A stretch of 64,000 nucleotides of DNA. Origin: Bacteroidota bacterium (lineage in GTDB: Bacteria > Bacteroidota > Bacteroidia > UKL13-3). Location of the stretch: NCBI GenBank assembly GCA_027487835.1, contig JAIYCU010000019.1:62001-126000 (forward strand), written 5' to 3'. The position numbers were made by a program, and so were the translations under genes. Below the pieces are notes generated by a model. The model saw only the letters and a program-made list of their open reading frames with translations. It did not search any database and had not been told where the DNA came from. This document shows positions 44,812 to 54,900 of the stretch, piece after piece; the first letter of the stretch is position 1, and each line of letters begins with the position of its first letter.

Positions 44812-46761
44812 TTATTGATTAACACTGGTTTCTTTGGTAATTTTAACAGGGCCAATTTGTGTTTCTTCTATGGTTATTTCTTTGCCATCTTTGGTTTTTG
44901 TTTTCACCTTTTTAGAATTTCCTTTTCCGTTTTTTTCTAGCTTGATGCTTACTTTATCTCCATTTTTATCTTCAATATTAATATCTACATCCTTTAGCTC
45001 ATCTTCATTAATGTCCCTTGAGTCTGTTGTAGTTTCATTATCCTCATCATAAATACAATCTTGGCAGGTTAATCCATTATTGGTAATTTTATAGTAGTGT
45101 CCATCTGCCTCGTCCATATTGTTTTCATTGATATTTTCTTTTGATACATCATCTAGGTAAACAATGGTTCCTACAGGTAAAACAAGGATAACATCTACTT
45201 CTTGCCAGCAAAATTGCTTGCTTTTATGAATGCTAAAAAAGGATGGAATTTCAATTTTGTTGTTTTCAATTTTAACCTCATATGAAATCATTTCCATATG
45301 CTCTTCGGCATTTTGTTTGTTTTTGCCGTTTGCTCTTTTAATCACTTTTAGGTAGGCACTATCATTTTTACTTGCCTTAATGGTGATATCATCTATTTCT
45401 ATATGAAATACCTCTTTGCCAATTACCAAGCCTTTATCAAAAAACACTAATTCGCCTTCGTTTTCTATAACTGCAGTTTCATTTTCCTGCATGTCGATAC
45501 CTTGAATAAACAGGGTATCTGTTTTTGCAAGTCTGGTAATTGTTGAATTTGATTCTGGATGATTTATAGAGGTACCAAAGCTCACACCTGCATATATTAA
45601 GCAAACTATTCCTGTTAAAAAGAAGCCAAGAAGCGAGTAAAACCAAGCTGAATTTGCAAACGATAAGCCAAATAAACCTCTAATAACTAACATCAAAAGT
45701 GCGATAATTGGAGTAAGTATGGTTAAGAATACACCTGCTTTTGCAGCAAAAATTAGGGAAGAGTCTTTAATTGTAAAATTAATAAGTTGGTTAAGTTGAG
45801 CTGTATCGCCCAAATTAAAGAAAAGAGAAACCATTGCTATACTAATGGCCATAACCAATATAAATAAAATGAGTGCTGCAAAAGATCCCACTAATTTGAT
45901 TATACCTTTAAGAATAATTCCTATAAGGTTAGTGCCATGTTGGGCAATACTTTTTATCCTTACGCCATTTTGATTTTCCATTACTTGCTGTTGAATGCTA
46001 TGGATATCTACAGCTTTACCTTTCATAAGTAGTTTTTCTGAAGCGCTTATTGCCTTTGGTACAATTATCCAAAGGATAATGTATAACCAGAAGCCCGTTC
46101 CAAAAACAAACAATGCAATTACAAATGCAATTCGAATCCAAACCACATCTAAGGCAAAGTAATTTGCTAATCCGGATGATACGCCACCCACTACTCTTGC
46201 ATCATTATCTCTATATAGTTTCTTTGTTTTATTTTCTTTTTGCATGCGCATGGCAAATGCTTCCTCGCCATTGGCGAGGGGAAGCGCTATCCATAAAATG
46301 ATATACAATAAGATACCACCACCAAAGGCTACCAATAAAACCACAAACAAAACCCTTATCAATACAGGGTCTACATCAAAAAAGTTTGCTAAGCCTGAAC
46401 ATACGCCTCCTAAAGATTGGTCATAAGGATCTCTTCTTAACTTTTTATCAATAATAGGCGCATTGGGTCTATGATTAAAATTGGGGGCCTCAGCTTTTTG
46501 TTCTCCGTGTTCATCCATTTGATTAACATTGCCCATGGTAGCAATAACTGAATCTACATCATCGCCAAAAAGAGTGGTTCGGTTCGAACCTAACTTTTCG
46601 CTTAATAGCTCTGCCATGCGTGATTCTATGTCTTGTACCACTTCTGTATTACCCGCAAAGTGTTTACGCAGGCTTTCAATGTAAAATTTAAGCTTTTCAT
46701 AAGCTTTTTCCTCAATGGTGTAAACCACACCCGCAAGGTGAATTTGAAATACTTTATCCAT
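44812..46761 (-). CDS. Membrane protein with two PspC domains
   Basis: A 649-residue protein. Residues 1-95 are cytoplasmic and acidic/helical. Two PspC domains follow: DQSLGGVCSGLANFFDVDPVLIRV (about 115-165) and ARVVGGVSSGLANYFALDVVWIRI (about 188-240), each with its own membrane segment. Further membrane helices lie at about 285-315, 345-370 and 375-400. The C-terminal 250 residues are a soluble, highly acidic beta-rich domain with DUF2807/adhesin-like character. PspC proteins sense or respond to envelope stress. The gene starts 3 bp after a PadR-type repressor, a common Bacteroidota pairing in which PadR is thought to control the pair. Confidence 0.88.
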   Translation of the reverse strand: MDKVFQIHLAGVVYTIEEKAYEKLKFYIESLRKHFAGNTEVVQDIESRMAELLSEKLGSNRTTLFGDDVDSVIATMGNVNQMDEHGEQKAEAPNFNHRPNAPIIDKKLRRDPYDQSLGGVCSGLANFFDVDPVLIRVLFVVLLVAFGGGILLYIILWIALPLANGEEAFAMRMQKENKTKKLYRDNDARVVGGVSSGLANYFALDVVWIRIAFVIALFVFGTGFWLYIILWIIVPKAISASEKLLMKGKAVDIHSIQQQVMENQNGVRIKSIAQHGTNLIGIILKGIIKLVGSFAALILFILVMAISIAMVSLFFNLGDTAQLNQLINFTIKDSSLIFAAKAGVFLTILTPIIALLMLVIRGLFGLSFANSAWFYSLLGFFLTGIVCLIYAGVSFGTSINHPESNSTITRLAKTDTLFIQGIDMQENETAVIENEGELVFFDKGLVIGKEVFHIEIDDITIKASKNDSAYLKVIKRANGKNKQNAEEHMEMISYEVKIENNKIEIPSFFSIHKSKQFCWQEVDVILVLPVGTIVYLDDVSKENINENNMDEADGHYYKITNNGLTCQDCIYDEDNETTTDSRDINEDELKDVDINIEDKNGDKVSIKLEKNGKGNSKKVKTKTKDGKEITIEETQIGPVKITKETSVNQ

Positions 46762-46764
46762 AGG

Positions 46765-47106
46765 TTAGATTTGTTGGGTTGTTTTCTTTGTTAAATTATT
46801 TACTGCTTTTACTAAGTCTTGCCAGGTGAGTCCGAGTTCATTCATAAACATGGTGCCTTGGTCTGTAAGTTGGTAATATTTTCTTGGGGGACCACTTTTG
46901 CTTTCTACCCAATTGTAGCTTAGCAGCCCTTCATTTTTTAATCTGCTAAGTAGGGGGTATAAGGTTCCTTCTACTACCAGCAAACTACTTGCTTTCATTT
47001 CTTCTAATATGTCGGAGGCATATGCTTCGCCTCTGCTGATGATAGAAAGAATACAGTATTCAAGTATTCCTTTCTTCATTTGTGCCTTACTATTTTCAAT
47101 ATCCAT
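46765..47106 (-). CDS. PadR family transcriptional repressor
   Basis: A 113-residue winged-helix protein starting at the ATG at 47106; the frame extends to a GTG at 47139, inside the promoter, which is less likely. Typical motifs are MKKGILEYCILSIISRGEAYASDI, EGTLYPLLSRLKNEGLL and GPPRKYYQLTDQG. The C-terminal helix is short, as in the minimal PadR-s2 subgroup. It probably represses its own operon with the PspC gene through the palindrome at 47158-47178. Confidence 0.9.
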   Translation of the reverse strand: MDIENSKAQMKKGILEYCILSIISRGEAYASDILEEMKASSLLVVEGTLYPLLSRLKNEGLLSYNWVESKSGPPRKYYQLTDQGTMFMNELGLTWQDLVKAVNNLTKKTTQQI

Positions 47107-47138
47107 GTTCTTATTATTACAAGGTTCAAAGTATGGCA

Positions 47139-47178
47139 CAAAACTAAGGGAATATTAGTACTATGCAATACATAGTAC
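47139..47178 (-). promoter_or_regulatory. PadR/PspC operon promoter with overlapping palindromic operator
   Basis: On the minus strand TTG (47166-47168) and TAGTTTTG (47139-47146, exact TAnnTTTG) are 19 nt apart, a textbook Bacteroidota promoter. The perfect inverted repeat GTACTATG-CAATA-CATAGTAC (47158-47178) is centred on the -33 TTG. A repressor bound there would exclude RNA polymerase; the PadR protein encoded 33 bp downstream is the obvious candidate. Confidence 0.65.
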
Positions 47179-47219
47179 ATATTCATAAGGTTAACTATTT
47201 GAAAATGAGTGTGAAAAAT

Positions 47220-48008
47220 TTAATCTTCTTGGTTTGAGTCGTCCCCTAGCTTTAGCTTAGAGGGCAGTGTATCATAATATTCCTTAAACTTTTTAGTAAA
47301 GTAGTTATGGTTTTTAAAGCCGCAAACCGCAATAACTTCTGTTACATTAAGGGCTTTATTGTCTAGGATTTCCTTGGCTTTGTGCAAGCGAGTTTCTAAA
47401 ATGAATTGAAAGATGGATTTTCCTAAAATTCGTTTTACATGTTTTTGAATGCTAGAGGTACTCATAGGAAATGCATTTCCTAAATCTTTTAAAGAAAGCG
47501 ACTCGTTACTAATATTTTTATCAATAAATACTTTTAGCTCCGTTAAGAATTTTTGGTCACGCGAGGTATAAGTTTCCTCTGTTTGGCTTTTGTTTAAATA
47601 CGACTGAATTACTTTCTTTCTATTATCAATATTATTTCTGCATTTGAAAATAATTTCTTGAGCAACAAATGGTTTTGTTATAAAATCATCTGCCATTAAA
47701 TCAAGGGCCATTAGTTTATCTTCTAAGGCTGTTTTAGCGGTTAAGAAAATAAATGGAATATGAGTATATTTTTTGTTTGATTTTATATTTTTTAGCAATT
47801 CAATTCCATCCAATACTGGCATCGAAATATCAGATAGGATGAGGGCAATTCTTTTAGATTGGATTAGCTTTAAAGCTTCTAAACCATTGTTGGCACTATA
47901 AACATGAAATCCTTCAATTTCAAGCATTGAGCAAAGGTTTTCAACAAGTATTAAATCATCTTCAACTACTAGAATTTTATCCAACATGTATTGGTTCTTC
48001 TTTTTCAT
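47220..48008 (-). CDS. Response regulator with AraC-type DNA-binding domain
   Basis: A 262-residue regulator. The receiver domain (about 10-125) has the acidic pair EDD, the phosphoacceptor Asp in ILSDISMPVLDG, and Lys in FITKPF. The C-terminal AraC/HTH_18 domain (about 155-255) shows LGKSIFQFILETRLHKAKEIL and the second helix-turn-helix VTEVIAVCGFKNHNYFTKKFKEYY. It is the last gene of a three-gene operon, 4 bp after the receiver/ATPase gene, and is presumably the transcriptional output of that phosphorelay. Targets are unknown. An alternative start is Met8. Confidence 0.9.
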   Translation of the reverse strand: MKKKNQYMLDKILVVEDDLILVENLCSMLEIEGFHVYSANNGLEALKLIQSKRIALILSDISMPVLDGIELLKNIKSNKKYTHIPFIFLTAKTALEDKLMALDLMADDFITKPFVAQEIIFKCRNNIDNRKKVIQSYLNKSQTEETYTSRDQKFLTELKVFIDKNISNESLSLKDLGNAFPMSTSSIQKHVKRILGKSIFQFILETRLHKAKEILDNKALNVTEVIAVCGFKNHNYFTKKFKEYYDTLPSKLKLGDDSNQED

Positions 48009-48012
48009 CTGC

Positions 48013-49101
48013 TTATAAACTAATTTCTTTTATTTGAATAGTGTAGTTAATTATATTCTTGTCAACTTTAAGGCTAAGTTCTGCGTTTAAATGTTGTATT
48101 ATTTCTTTTATTAAATAAAGACCTAAACCTAAGCCATGACTGTTAGTTTCGCTTGTATTAATCTTATAGAAGGGAATGGCATTTTCGTAATCTTGTTCAG
48201 TGAATCCGCTTGAAACATATTTCAAATCTAAAATTAGAAATTGATTTACTTGGTTGAAACTCCAAATCACAGATGTGCCGGGTATGCTAAATTTAAATGC
48301 GTTATCCGAAAGCTCTTCAATTAACTTTTTAAGGAGAAGGGTATTGTGTTTAAAGGATAGGAAGGCAATGTTAATTACCAAATCTTCCTGCCTTAAGTAC
48401 ATTAGAGTTAAATTTTTAAAGACTTTTCTAATGTCTATTTCTGTGAAGTTTGCAGGTTGAATCTTTATTTTTTCTTTGATCCAATTATTATAAAATTGAT
48501 AATTACTAATTGAGCGTTGTAATTTTAATCCACTTTGTTCAATAACTTGTATGACGGTTTGTGTAATTAAATCTTTCTTTTCTGGAAGGTTGAATTTTAG
48601 AAAATGCGCACCCGCCGCAATGTTATTGAGGTTGTTGTTAAAAAAATCAAAACTACCGAGTATTGGTAATTCGGCTGTATTATTTTTAGCATTTTCAATC
48701 GCTTTAAAGGTGCTTTCTTGTTTAATTAGTTTGGTATATATTACTATTTGAAGTTCTGCTAAATCAAAGGGTTTAGTAATATAATCATCCGCTCCTAAAT
48801 TCATCCCAGTTCTTAGGTCTTCAGGGTTATTCTTGGCAGTTAAAAATACAAAAACACTTGTATGTAAGGGGTGCATTAGGTTAATGTATTGTAAGAAATC
48901 AAAGCCATTCATTTCTGGCATCATAATATCACATAAAATCAAATGTGGATTATAATTTTCAAAAACCTCACTGGCTTCTTTACCGTTAACAGTTGCTAAA
49001 ACATCATAGTCTAGCATTTGAATAAACTCCTTTAAATTCTCTCGAATTGTCTGGTCGTCCTCTACTATTAAAATTCTCTTTTTTTCTTCGTTTACTGACA
49101 T
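48013..49101 (-). CDS. Receiver domain fused to a HATPase domain with a degenerate H-box
   Basis: A 362-residue cytoplasmic protein. The receiver (about 8-125) is intact: EDD, Asp in ILCDIMMPEMNG, and Lys in YITKPF. The ATPase domain (about 235-360) has an N-box ELSDNAFKF and G2 box GLGLGLYLI. In between, where a HisKA segment SHELRTPLN would be expected, the sequence is GSFDFFNNNLNNI, with Phe at the histidine position. Autophosphorylation on a conventional His therefore looks impossible. It may be a phosphatase, a scaffold, or a partner that binds the kinase. It overlaps the upstream sensor kinase gene by 10 bp. Confidence 0.85.
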   Translation of the reverse strand: MSVNEEKKRILIVEDDQTIRENLKEFIQMLDYDVLATVNGKEASEVFENYNPHLILCDIMMPEMNGFDFLQYINLMHPLHTSVFVFLTAKNNPEDLRTGMNLGADDYITKPFDLAELQIVIYTKLIKQESTFKAIENAKNNTAELPILGSFDFFNNNLNNIAAGAHFLKFNLPEKKDLITQTVIQVIEQSGLKLQRSISNYQFYNNWIKEKIKIQPANFTEIDIRKVFKNLTLMYLRQEDLVINIAFLSFKHNTLLLKKLIEELSDNAFKFSIPGTSVIWSFNQVNQFLILDLKYVSSGFTEQDYENAIPFYKINTSETNSHGLGLGLYLIKEIIQHLNAELSLKVDKNIINYTIQIKEISL

Positions 49102-51776
49102 ATTGGTATATAAATAGTAATGATTGTTCCTTTTCCTAATTTGCTTGAAATATTTATTTTCCCTTCATGCAATTCTGTAAAATATTTGGTTATAGAAAGT
49201 CCTAATCCTGTTCCTGGTATATTTTCTACATTTGAACTTCTGAAAAAACTTGTGAAAATATTATCTAATTCTCCCTTTGGTATTCCAATGCCCTGATCGC
49301 TTACTTCTATTTTAAAGTAATTGTCTTCATTACTAAGCTGGATTTTAATTTCTGTGTTAGGATTTGAATATTTAGACGCATTTCCAATTATGTTATTTAG
49401 TATATGTGAAATCATAATGGCATCAAAATTTACAAGCGGTTGTTTTATATTATCTATGAAATTTAGGGTGTGCGTGCCAAGTATCCTTGTTGCTTCTACA
49501 TTTAAGTAACGAACTATATAGTCTCTTAAATTATTGGCAGTTGGGTTAAATTTAACGCGTGAAGCATCAATTTGCCCAATGGTGAGTACATCTGTTATTA
49601 GCGAAGTAATGCGTTCTACATCCTGTACGATATGTTTTATTTTGTTTTTGAATGCATTTGATAAGGTTTCGTCAATAGGTGTTTTATTTTTGTCTAAACG
49701 CAATTCAATTATTTCGGCACTACTGCGAATCCCCGCTAAAGGTGTTCTTAGCTCATGTGAAACCATATTCACAAACCTGCTTTTTAATTCGTTTAGTTCT
49801 TTTTCATTTGCCAAGGCTTTCAACAATTCTATTTCAGCATTTTTTCTTAAGGTAATGTCTTCAAATGAACCCCTTGTACCAATACAATTACCACTGTTGT
49901 CTCTTTTAATACTCATTGCAATGTCTAACCAAATGGGTTGTCCTTGCTCGTTTTTTATAATGGCCTCTAATTGTATGTTCTTAGATGCCTCGTCCTCCGC
50001 CTGGCCTTGCATGAAATTCCTGATTTTCGACTGAATATCTGGCTCAAATAAGAGGGGCATGGATGAACCAATGTAGGCATCTGGTAAATGTCCAGTTACT
50101 AATTTCCAAGCAGCATTTAAAAAACTAAAGTTTAATTCGGCATCGGTTTCAAATATTACTTCTCTTAAGTTTTCTACTAGTTCCTTATATTTTCTTTCAC
50201 TTTCTCTGATTTTGTGCTCTGCTTCTTTTATTTCATTGGTGTCCAAAATAAAACCAATGATTTGTTGTGGACTTCCATTTTCGTCATAATTTACGGCCCT
50301 CGCATTCGTCATAATCCAAGTATATTCATTCTTACCCTTTTGAATGCGATATTCAATAGATTGATTGGGCTCTAAATTATCTGGTTTTCTATGCAACAGT
50401 TTGTCAAAGGCCTGTTTTACATTTTCAATATCGTCTGGATGAATATTACTTATAAAGCGTTCAAACGGATCCTCATAGTTCTCATAAATTTTATCAAAAA
50501 ATAGGTTAAAAAAATGGTTGTTTCCATCTACTTTTTTTGTAACTAAATTCCAGCTCCACATGCCAAGTTGATTAGCCTCAATTGCCAATTCCAACTTTTG
50601 ATTGGTTTCTTTTATTAATTGGTAATTATGTTTAATAGCAGAAATATCTTGGGTGGCACAAATCAATGAATTATCATCCATCATGCGCAAGGTTATTTCT
50701 TGATAAATTGGGTCTCCGTTTTTCTTTCGTCCTAATGTTTCACCTCTCCAAATCCTTTCTTGCATGAGTTGAGGGAAAATATTTTCTTTAATTCTATTTT
50801 CTTCCTCTATTTCGTACAATTTTTCCCAATTTTCTCCAATTAATTCGCCTACTTGATACCCAAATAATATTTCATGTGCTTTATTCATAAACACATATTT
50901 ACCATTGGGGTCAAGGATGGCTATTCCATCAGGTGAGTTTATAATGGCTTCTTTTTGTAAGTCGATTAAACGCTCTTGTTCTTTTAGTTTAGTTATGTTT
51001 ATGCTATATCCAATGGTATATAATATGTTGCTATTGCTATCCAAAACAGGATGTAACATTCTTAAATGGGAGATACTGGATCCATCTGGTTTTTCAAATG
51101 TTTCTTCTAAAGAATAAGGTTGTTTGTTTAGCTGAATCTGTGAAAGCAATTTCCTTCTATTTATTGCAATCGTATCATCTCTATTTGTTTTTATACAATA
51201 TTCAAAATCATCTTTTCCCACCATCCAGTTCCGAAGTTCTTCAGATTTAATGGCATGTTTACTTAGGTAAACATATTTATATTCATTGTTTAATACAACA
51301 ACTTCAGTTGGATTATTGGCAAGGATGGCTTCAAAAAAGTTTCTTTCACCTTTTATCTTTTCTAAGGCAAGCGCTTTCTCTTTTATTTTTTCCCAAATCC
51401 AAATTTGTTGGCCCAGCATACAAGCAAATTTTTGGAAGGATTGGTAAGACGATGGGTCACAAAAATGGGTTATTTCTTCCCCTTTTAATACCATAAATCC
51501 AATTACCTTTTCTATTTTATTAATTGGAAAAAGGAGGGTTTGTAATTGGCTATTAGGCTCGAAATATTTTAACTCATTTTTTGAGTTTTTCTCAAGCAAC
51601 TCGCTAAAACCTTCATGCGTTGAATTAGCAATATAAATCTTATCTGCGCCTAGGTCCTTACTTAATTGTGCTAATATTGCATCTAAGGATTTCCCATTCT
51701 CAAAAGATTCACAAATGCTTGAAATAGCTTCAAATAAGCGGGTGTTAAGGGTTTCTATATTGGAAATTGTTTCCAT
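49092..51776 (-). CDS. Cytoplasmic GAF/PAS sensor histidine kinase
   Basis: An 894-residue kinase with no membrane segment. An N-terminal GAF-like domain (about 10-140) precedes four PAS domains: about 150-270, 275-385 (SPDGIAILDPNGKYVFMNKA), 395-515 (NQLGMWSW) and 525-645 (LREVIFETDAELNFSFLN). The HisKA phosphoacceptor is His674 in NMVSHELRTPL. The HATPase has an N-box NNIIGNASKYS, DQGIGIP and GTGLGLSI. It likely integrates several cytoplasmic signals and starts the relay continued by the two downstream gene products. It is the first gene of the operon; its 3' end overlaps the next gene by 10 bp. Confidence 0.92.
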   Translation of the reverse strand: METISNIETLNTRLFEAISSICESFENGKSLDAILAQLSKDLGADKIYIANSTHEGFSELLEKNSKNELKYFEPNSQLQTLLFPINKIEKVIGFMVLKGEEITHFCDPSSYQSFQKFACMLGQQIWIWEKIKEKALALEKIKGERNFFEAILANNPTEVVVLNNEYKYVYLSKHAIKSEELRNWMVGKDDFEYCIKTNRDDTIAINRRKLLSQIQLNKQPYSLEETFEKPDGSSISHLRMLHPVLDSNSNILYTIGYSINITKLKEQERLIDLQKEAIINSPDGIAILDPNGKYVFMNKAHEILFGYQVGELIGENWEKLYEIEEENRIKENIFPQLMQERIWRGETLGRKKNGDPIYQEITLRMMDDNSLICATQDISAIKHNYQLIKETNQKLELAIEANQLGMWSWNLVTKKVDGNNHFFNLFFDKIYENYEDPFERFISNIHPDDIENVKQAFDKLLHRKPDNLEPNQSIEYRIQKGKNEYTWIMTNARAVNYDENGSPQQIIGFILDTNEIKEAEHKIRESERKYKELVENLREVIFETDAELNFSFLNAAWKLVTGHLPDAYIGSSMPLLFEPDIQSKIRNFMQGQAEDEASKNIQLEAIIKNEQGQPIWLDIAMSIKRDNSGNCIGTRGSFEDITLRKNAEIELLKALANEKELNELKSRFVNMVSHELRTPLAGIRSSAEIIELRLDKNKTPIDETLSNAFKNKIKHIVQDVERITSLITDVLTIGQIDASRVKFNPTANNLRDYIVRYLNVEATRILGTHTLNFIDNIKQPLVNFDAIMISHILNNIIGNASKYSNPNTEIKIQLSNEDNYFKIEVSDQGIGIPKGELDNIFTSFFRSSNVENIPGTGLGLSITKYFTELHEGKINISSKLGKGTIITIYIPICQ

Positions 51777-51903
51777 TGGCTAAATTTTCGATGGCAATTT
51801 AGAGTTCACTTCCTCCTTTAAAAATTACAGCCTTCAAAAACCACATTTTTTCCTTCATTAAGTGAATAAAATCCACCCAAAAAATAATCATTAGTTAAAT
51901 CAG

Positions 51904-54900
51904 CTATTCTACAATCAGCTTTTGGGTGCTAATTTCATTTTCCTTGCTAATTTTTACCAAATAAACGCCTGGTGTTAAGCCTTGTGTTTTTAGCGTGTAG
52001 GTTTCTTTTGCATCTATGGTTTCTTGAAGGCATGTTTGACCCAATAAATTAAGCACTGTCAAGCTAGCTCCATTTAAATGCTGTCCAACAATAGTAACTT
52101 TATCTTTAGCTGGATTTGGATACATTACCCATTCGTCTTTTATTGTTTTTTCTGCCGTATTTAAAGCCCAATTGGTAGTAAAGCTATACTCAAATCCTCC
52201 CCCAAAATCAGGTTGAAAGGTTTTGAAAATTTGGCCATTTGCACGCTTTAATCTTACAAACCCTGTGCCTTGCGCAGTGTTAGCCCACCATTGCACACCA
52301 TCCTGTCCTTTATCCTCAACCACCAATTTAAAACAGCCTCCTAGATTATATCCTTTAGTAAAGGTGAAATTGGCTTGTGTAAAGCTTTGCTGGTCAACCA
52401 AGTTTCCTTTGTCGTCGTATAGTTTATAATTGTTTTCCGCTGGATTATTATTAGTTCTAAACTCTAAGGTGAAAACAGATGGGGCAATTTCTGGTAAATT
52501 AAATTTACTTACTGTTTCATTATTTAATAAATTTTCATCTCCTGTATTTCCATTAACGCTGTTAATTTTCACACTGAAAGAATTATTGGTACTTCCTGCA
52601 ATGCCACTGTTCCATAATACATCATAAGTTGGCAGTACAAGGGTATCATAAGCCAAAGAGGCAATATTCCCCTTCCAAGTAAAAGTTTGACGGGTGCCAT
52701 TGTTAACCCCATACTCTAAGCTTAGTGCTGTGATAGGTTCTGATCCACCATTTTGAACAATAATTTTTGGCTGGCTACAAATTGGGTTTTGTCTGCCAAA
52801 TAAAACGGCATTGTTTGGGTTTAAGATGTCTATTAATCTTACCTCTCTTTTAAAATTAAAATCGCCATAGCTTACCAATTGATGCGCTGCATGGTAGTTA
52901 TATGAACCACTTGGATTAGGTGGTGTACTGGCATTGTAATCTACCAATAAGCTATCGCCTGCGGTAATATGGGTGCTTACATTAAACTCTTTGGTAAGCG
53001 ATTTTTGCCCAGGGCACCAGCCTTGTCTATCATAAACCCATGTGCCTCCTTGCGGAAACACAGGATTAAAGGCACACTCTTCACTAATTATCCATGCATA
53101 TTCGTTGGCTCCGCCATTTAAGTTTAATTGATGAGTGACTTGTCCGCCATTGGCCTCAAATTCTCCCTCTGCACCATGTCCGGTAATGGTAGAACGAATT
53201 TTGAATTCTTTCCCTGTTGCCAAGGTTGGAACTTTTATGGCAGCAAAACGTGAATTATTATTAATAGCCGTTAAGGAAGCTTGCCCTGTTCTATTGGTGC
53301 CTTGCCAAATCTGTTCAAAGCTTAACACATTCTTTGGAGGTGTGCCCACTATAAACCAAAATTCAATATCGTTCTGTTCTTGAGTTTGTCCGCCTAAGGT
53401 CATTAATATTCTTTTGTTACCTTTTAAAATTGGTGCAAAGTCGCTTACATCAAAATACCATGTTTTCCCAGTTGCGCCTAGGTTTAAACCGATACCATAA
53501 GGTGTAACAAACGACATGATTTCATTGTACCACGGAAACCTTCTAAAGAATGTTAAGTTGCTTAATGTTAAACTGCCTTCGGCTGTTACTGCTATGCTAT
53601 CTATTATTGGTAAGCTTGCACTGTCGCCATTATAAACAAAGCTATGTTTGGCATGGTACCAATTGCTTTGGGTGCTCACTAAATTTACTTGGTCGTTACT
53701 AATTGGATACTGCCCTTGCTTAGAGGTAATTGAATACACTTCTACCACATTTGTTTTTCTGAGGATAGAATCACGCAGGACAATGTTTTGTACATTGCTA
53801 ATTAGGCTTGCCCTGTTAAAAACTATATTGGGTCTTAAATCAACCTGACTAAACCCAAACGTAATTTGTTCACCCCTTTCATAAGACCATCTTAGGTTTT
53901 CGCCTGCTGCTGTATTGTTATGAATTACTTCTGTGAGGCTGTTCCCACTTGCTTCTCCCATTGGATAATACGCAACTATATCGCTTGAAAAAGGCGCCAA
54001 ATAACCAATTATGCCAGAAGTTATATTGGTAATTTGAGAATCGGGTAGGGCTTTGTTCCAAATAAGCAGTTCACTGATGCGGCCTTTGTAGTTATTTGCA
54101 AGATTTTGGTCTTTGCCTAAAATTAAATTTACCAGGTTAATGGCCTTTGTTTTGGCGGTGCCCGACATCCAAAGGCTGCCATTTAAAAATACCTTCATGG
54201 TGCCAGTGCTGGCATTTTTAACAAAAACCCAATGGTTCCAGCGGCCACCCATTTCGGTTAGGCTTGCAGCTTTTTCAATGCGGTCATATCCACCCACAAA
54301 TCCACAATCAAAATAGACATTGGCATTGGAAAAAGGCAGATGTATATTTAACTGTCGGTTGTTGAGATTCTTATCATAGCCATATAAAATTGAAGTGCTT
54401 ATTGGCATTTGTGCAGCATTGCCAAAGGCCCAAAATGAAATGCTTATTTCATTTTTAATTTTAGAAAAATCGGTGGTATCCAATCTTACATGACCGTTAT
54501 TCGATAGGTCTAGTGCATAATTGTTAAGTGCTGTGATTCCAGAAATACCATCAGTTGCCGAGGAGGCCAATTGTAAAACGCTGTCTTTAACGCTATTGGT
54601 AAATGAAAACTCAACCACAATATTTTGCGTTCCATTCCAAACAAAAGGTGTGTGAAAATTCAATCGGTTCAAACCGAAACTAAATTGATGACTGCTAAAA
54701 AACACTTCGGTATAATTGCCTTGTTCGGCAGAAATGGTTTGAAAATCGTTTTTTGAGGTATGTTTAATTTTAACTTTTAAGAAGGAAGCCTTAGCTCCAT
54801 TATTTAAAATATCTAGTTGCAAACTGTGAATAGGGCCAGCGCTTAGGCCCGCTGCCGCAAGTTCTGATGCCTTGTAAATAAACTGTGATTTGCCTGAATG

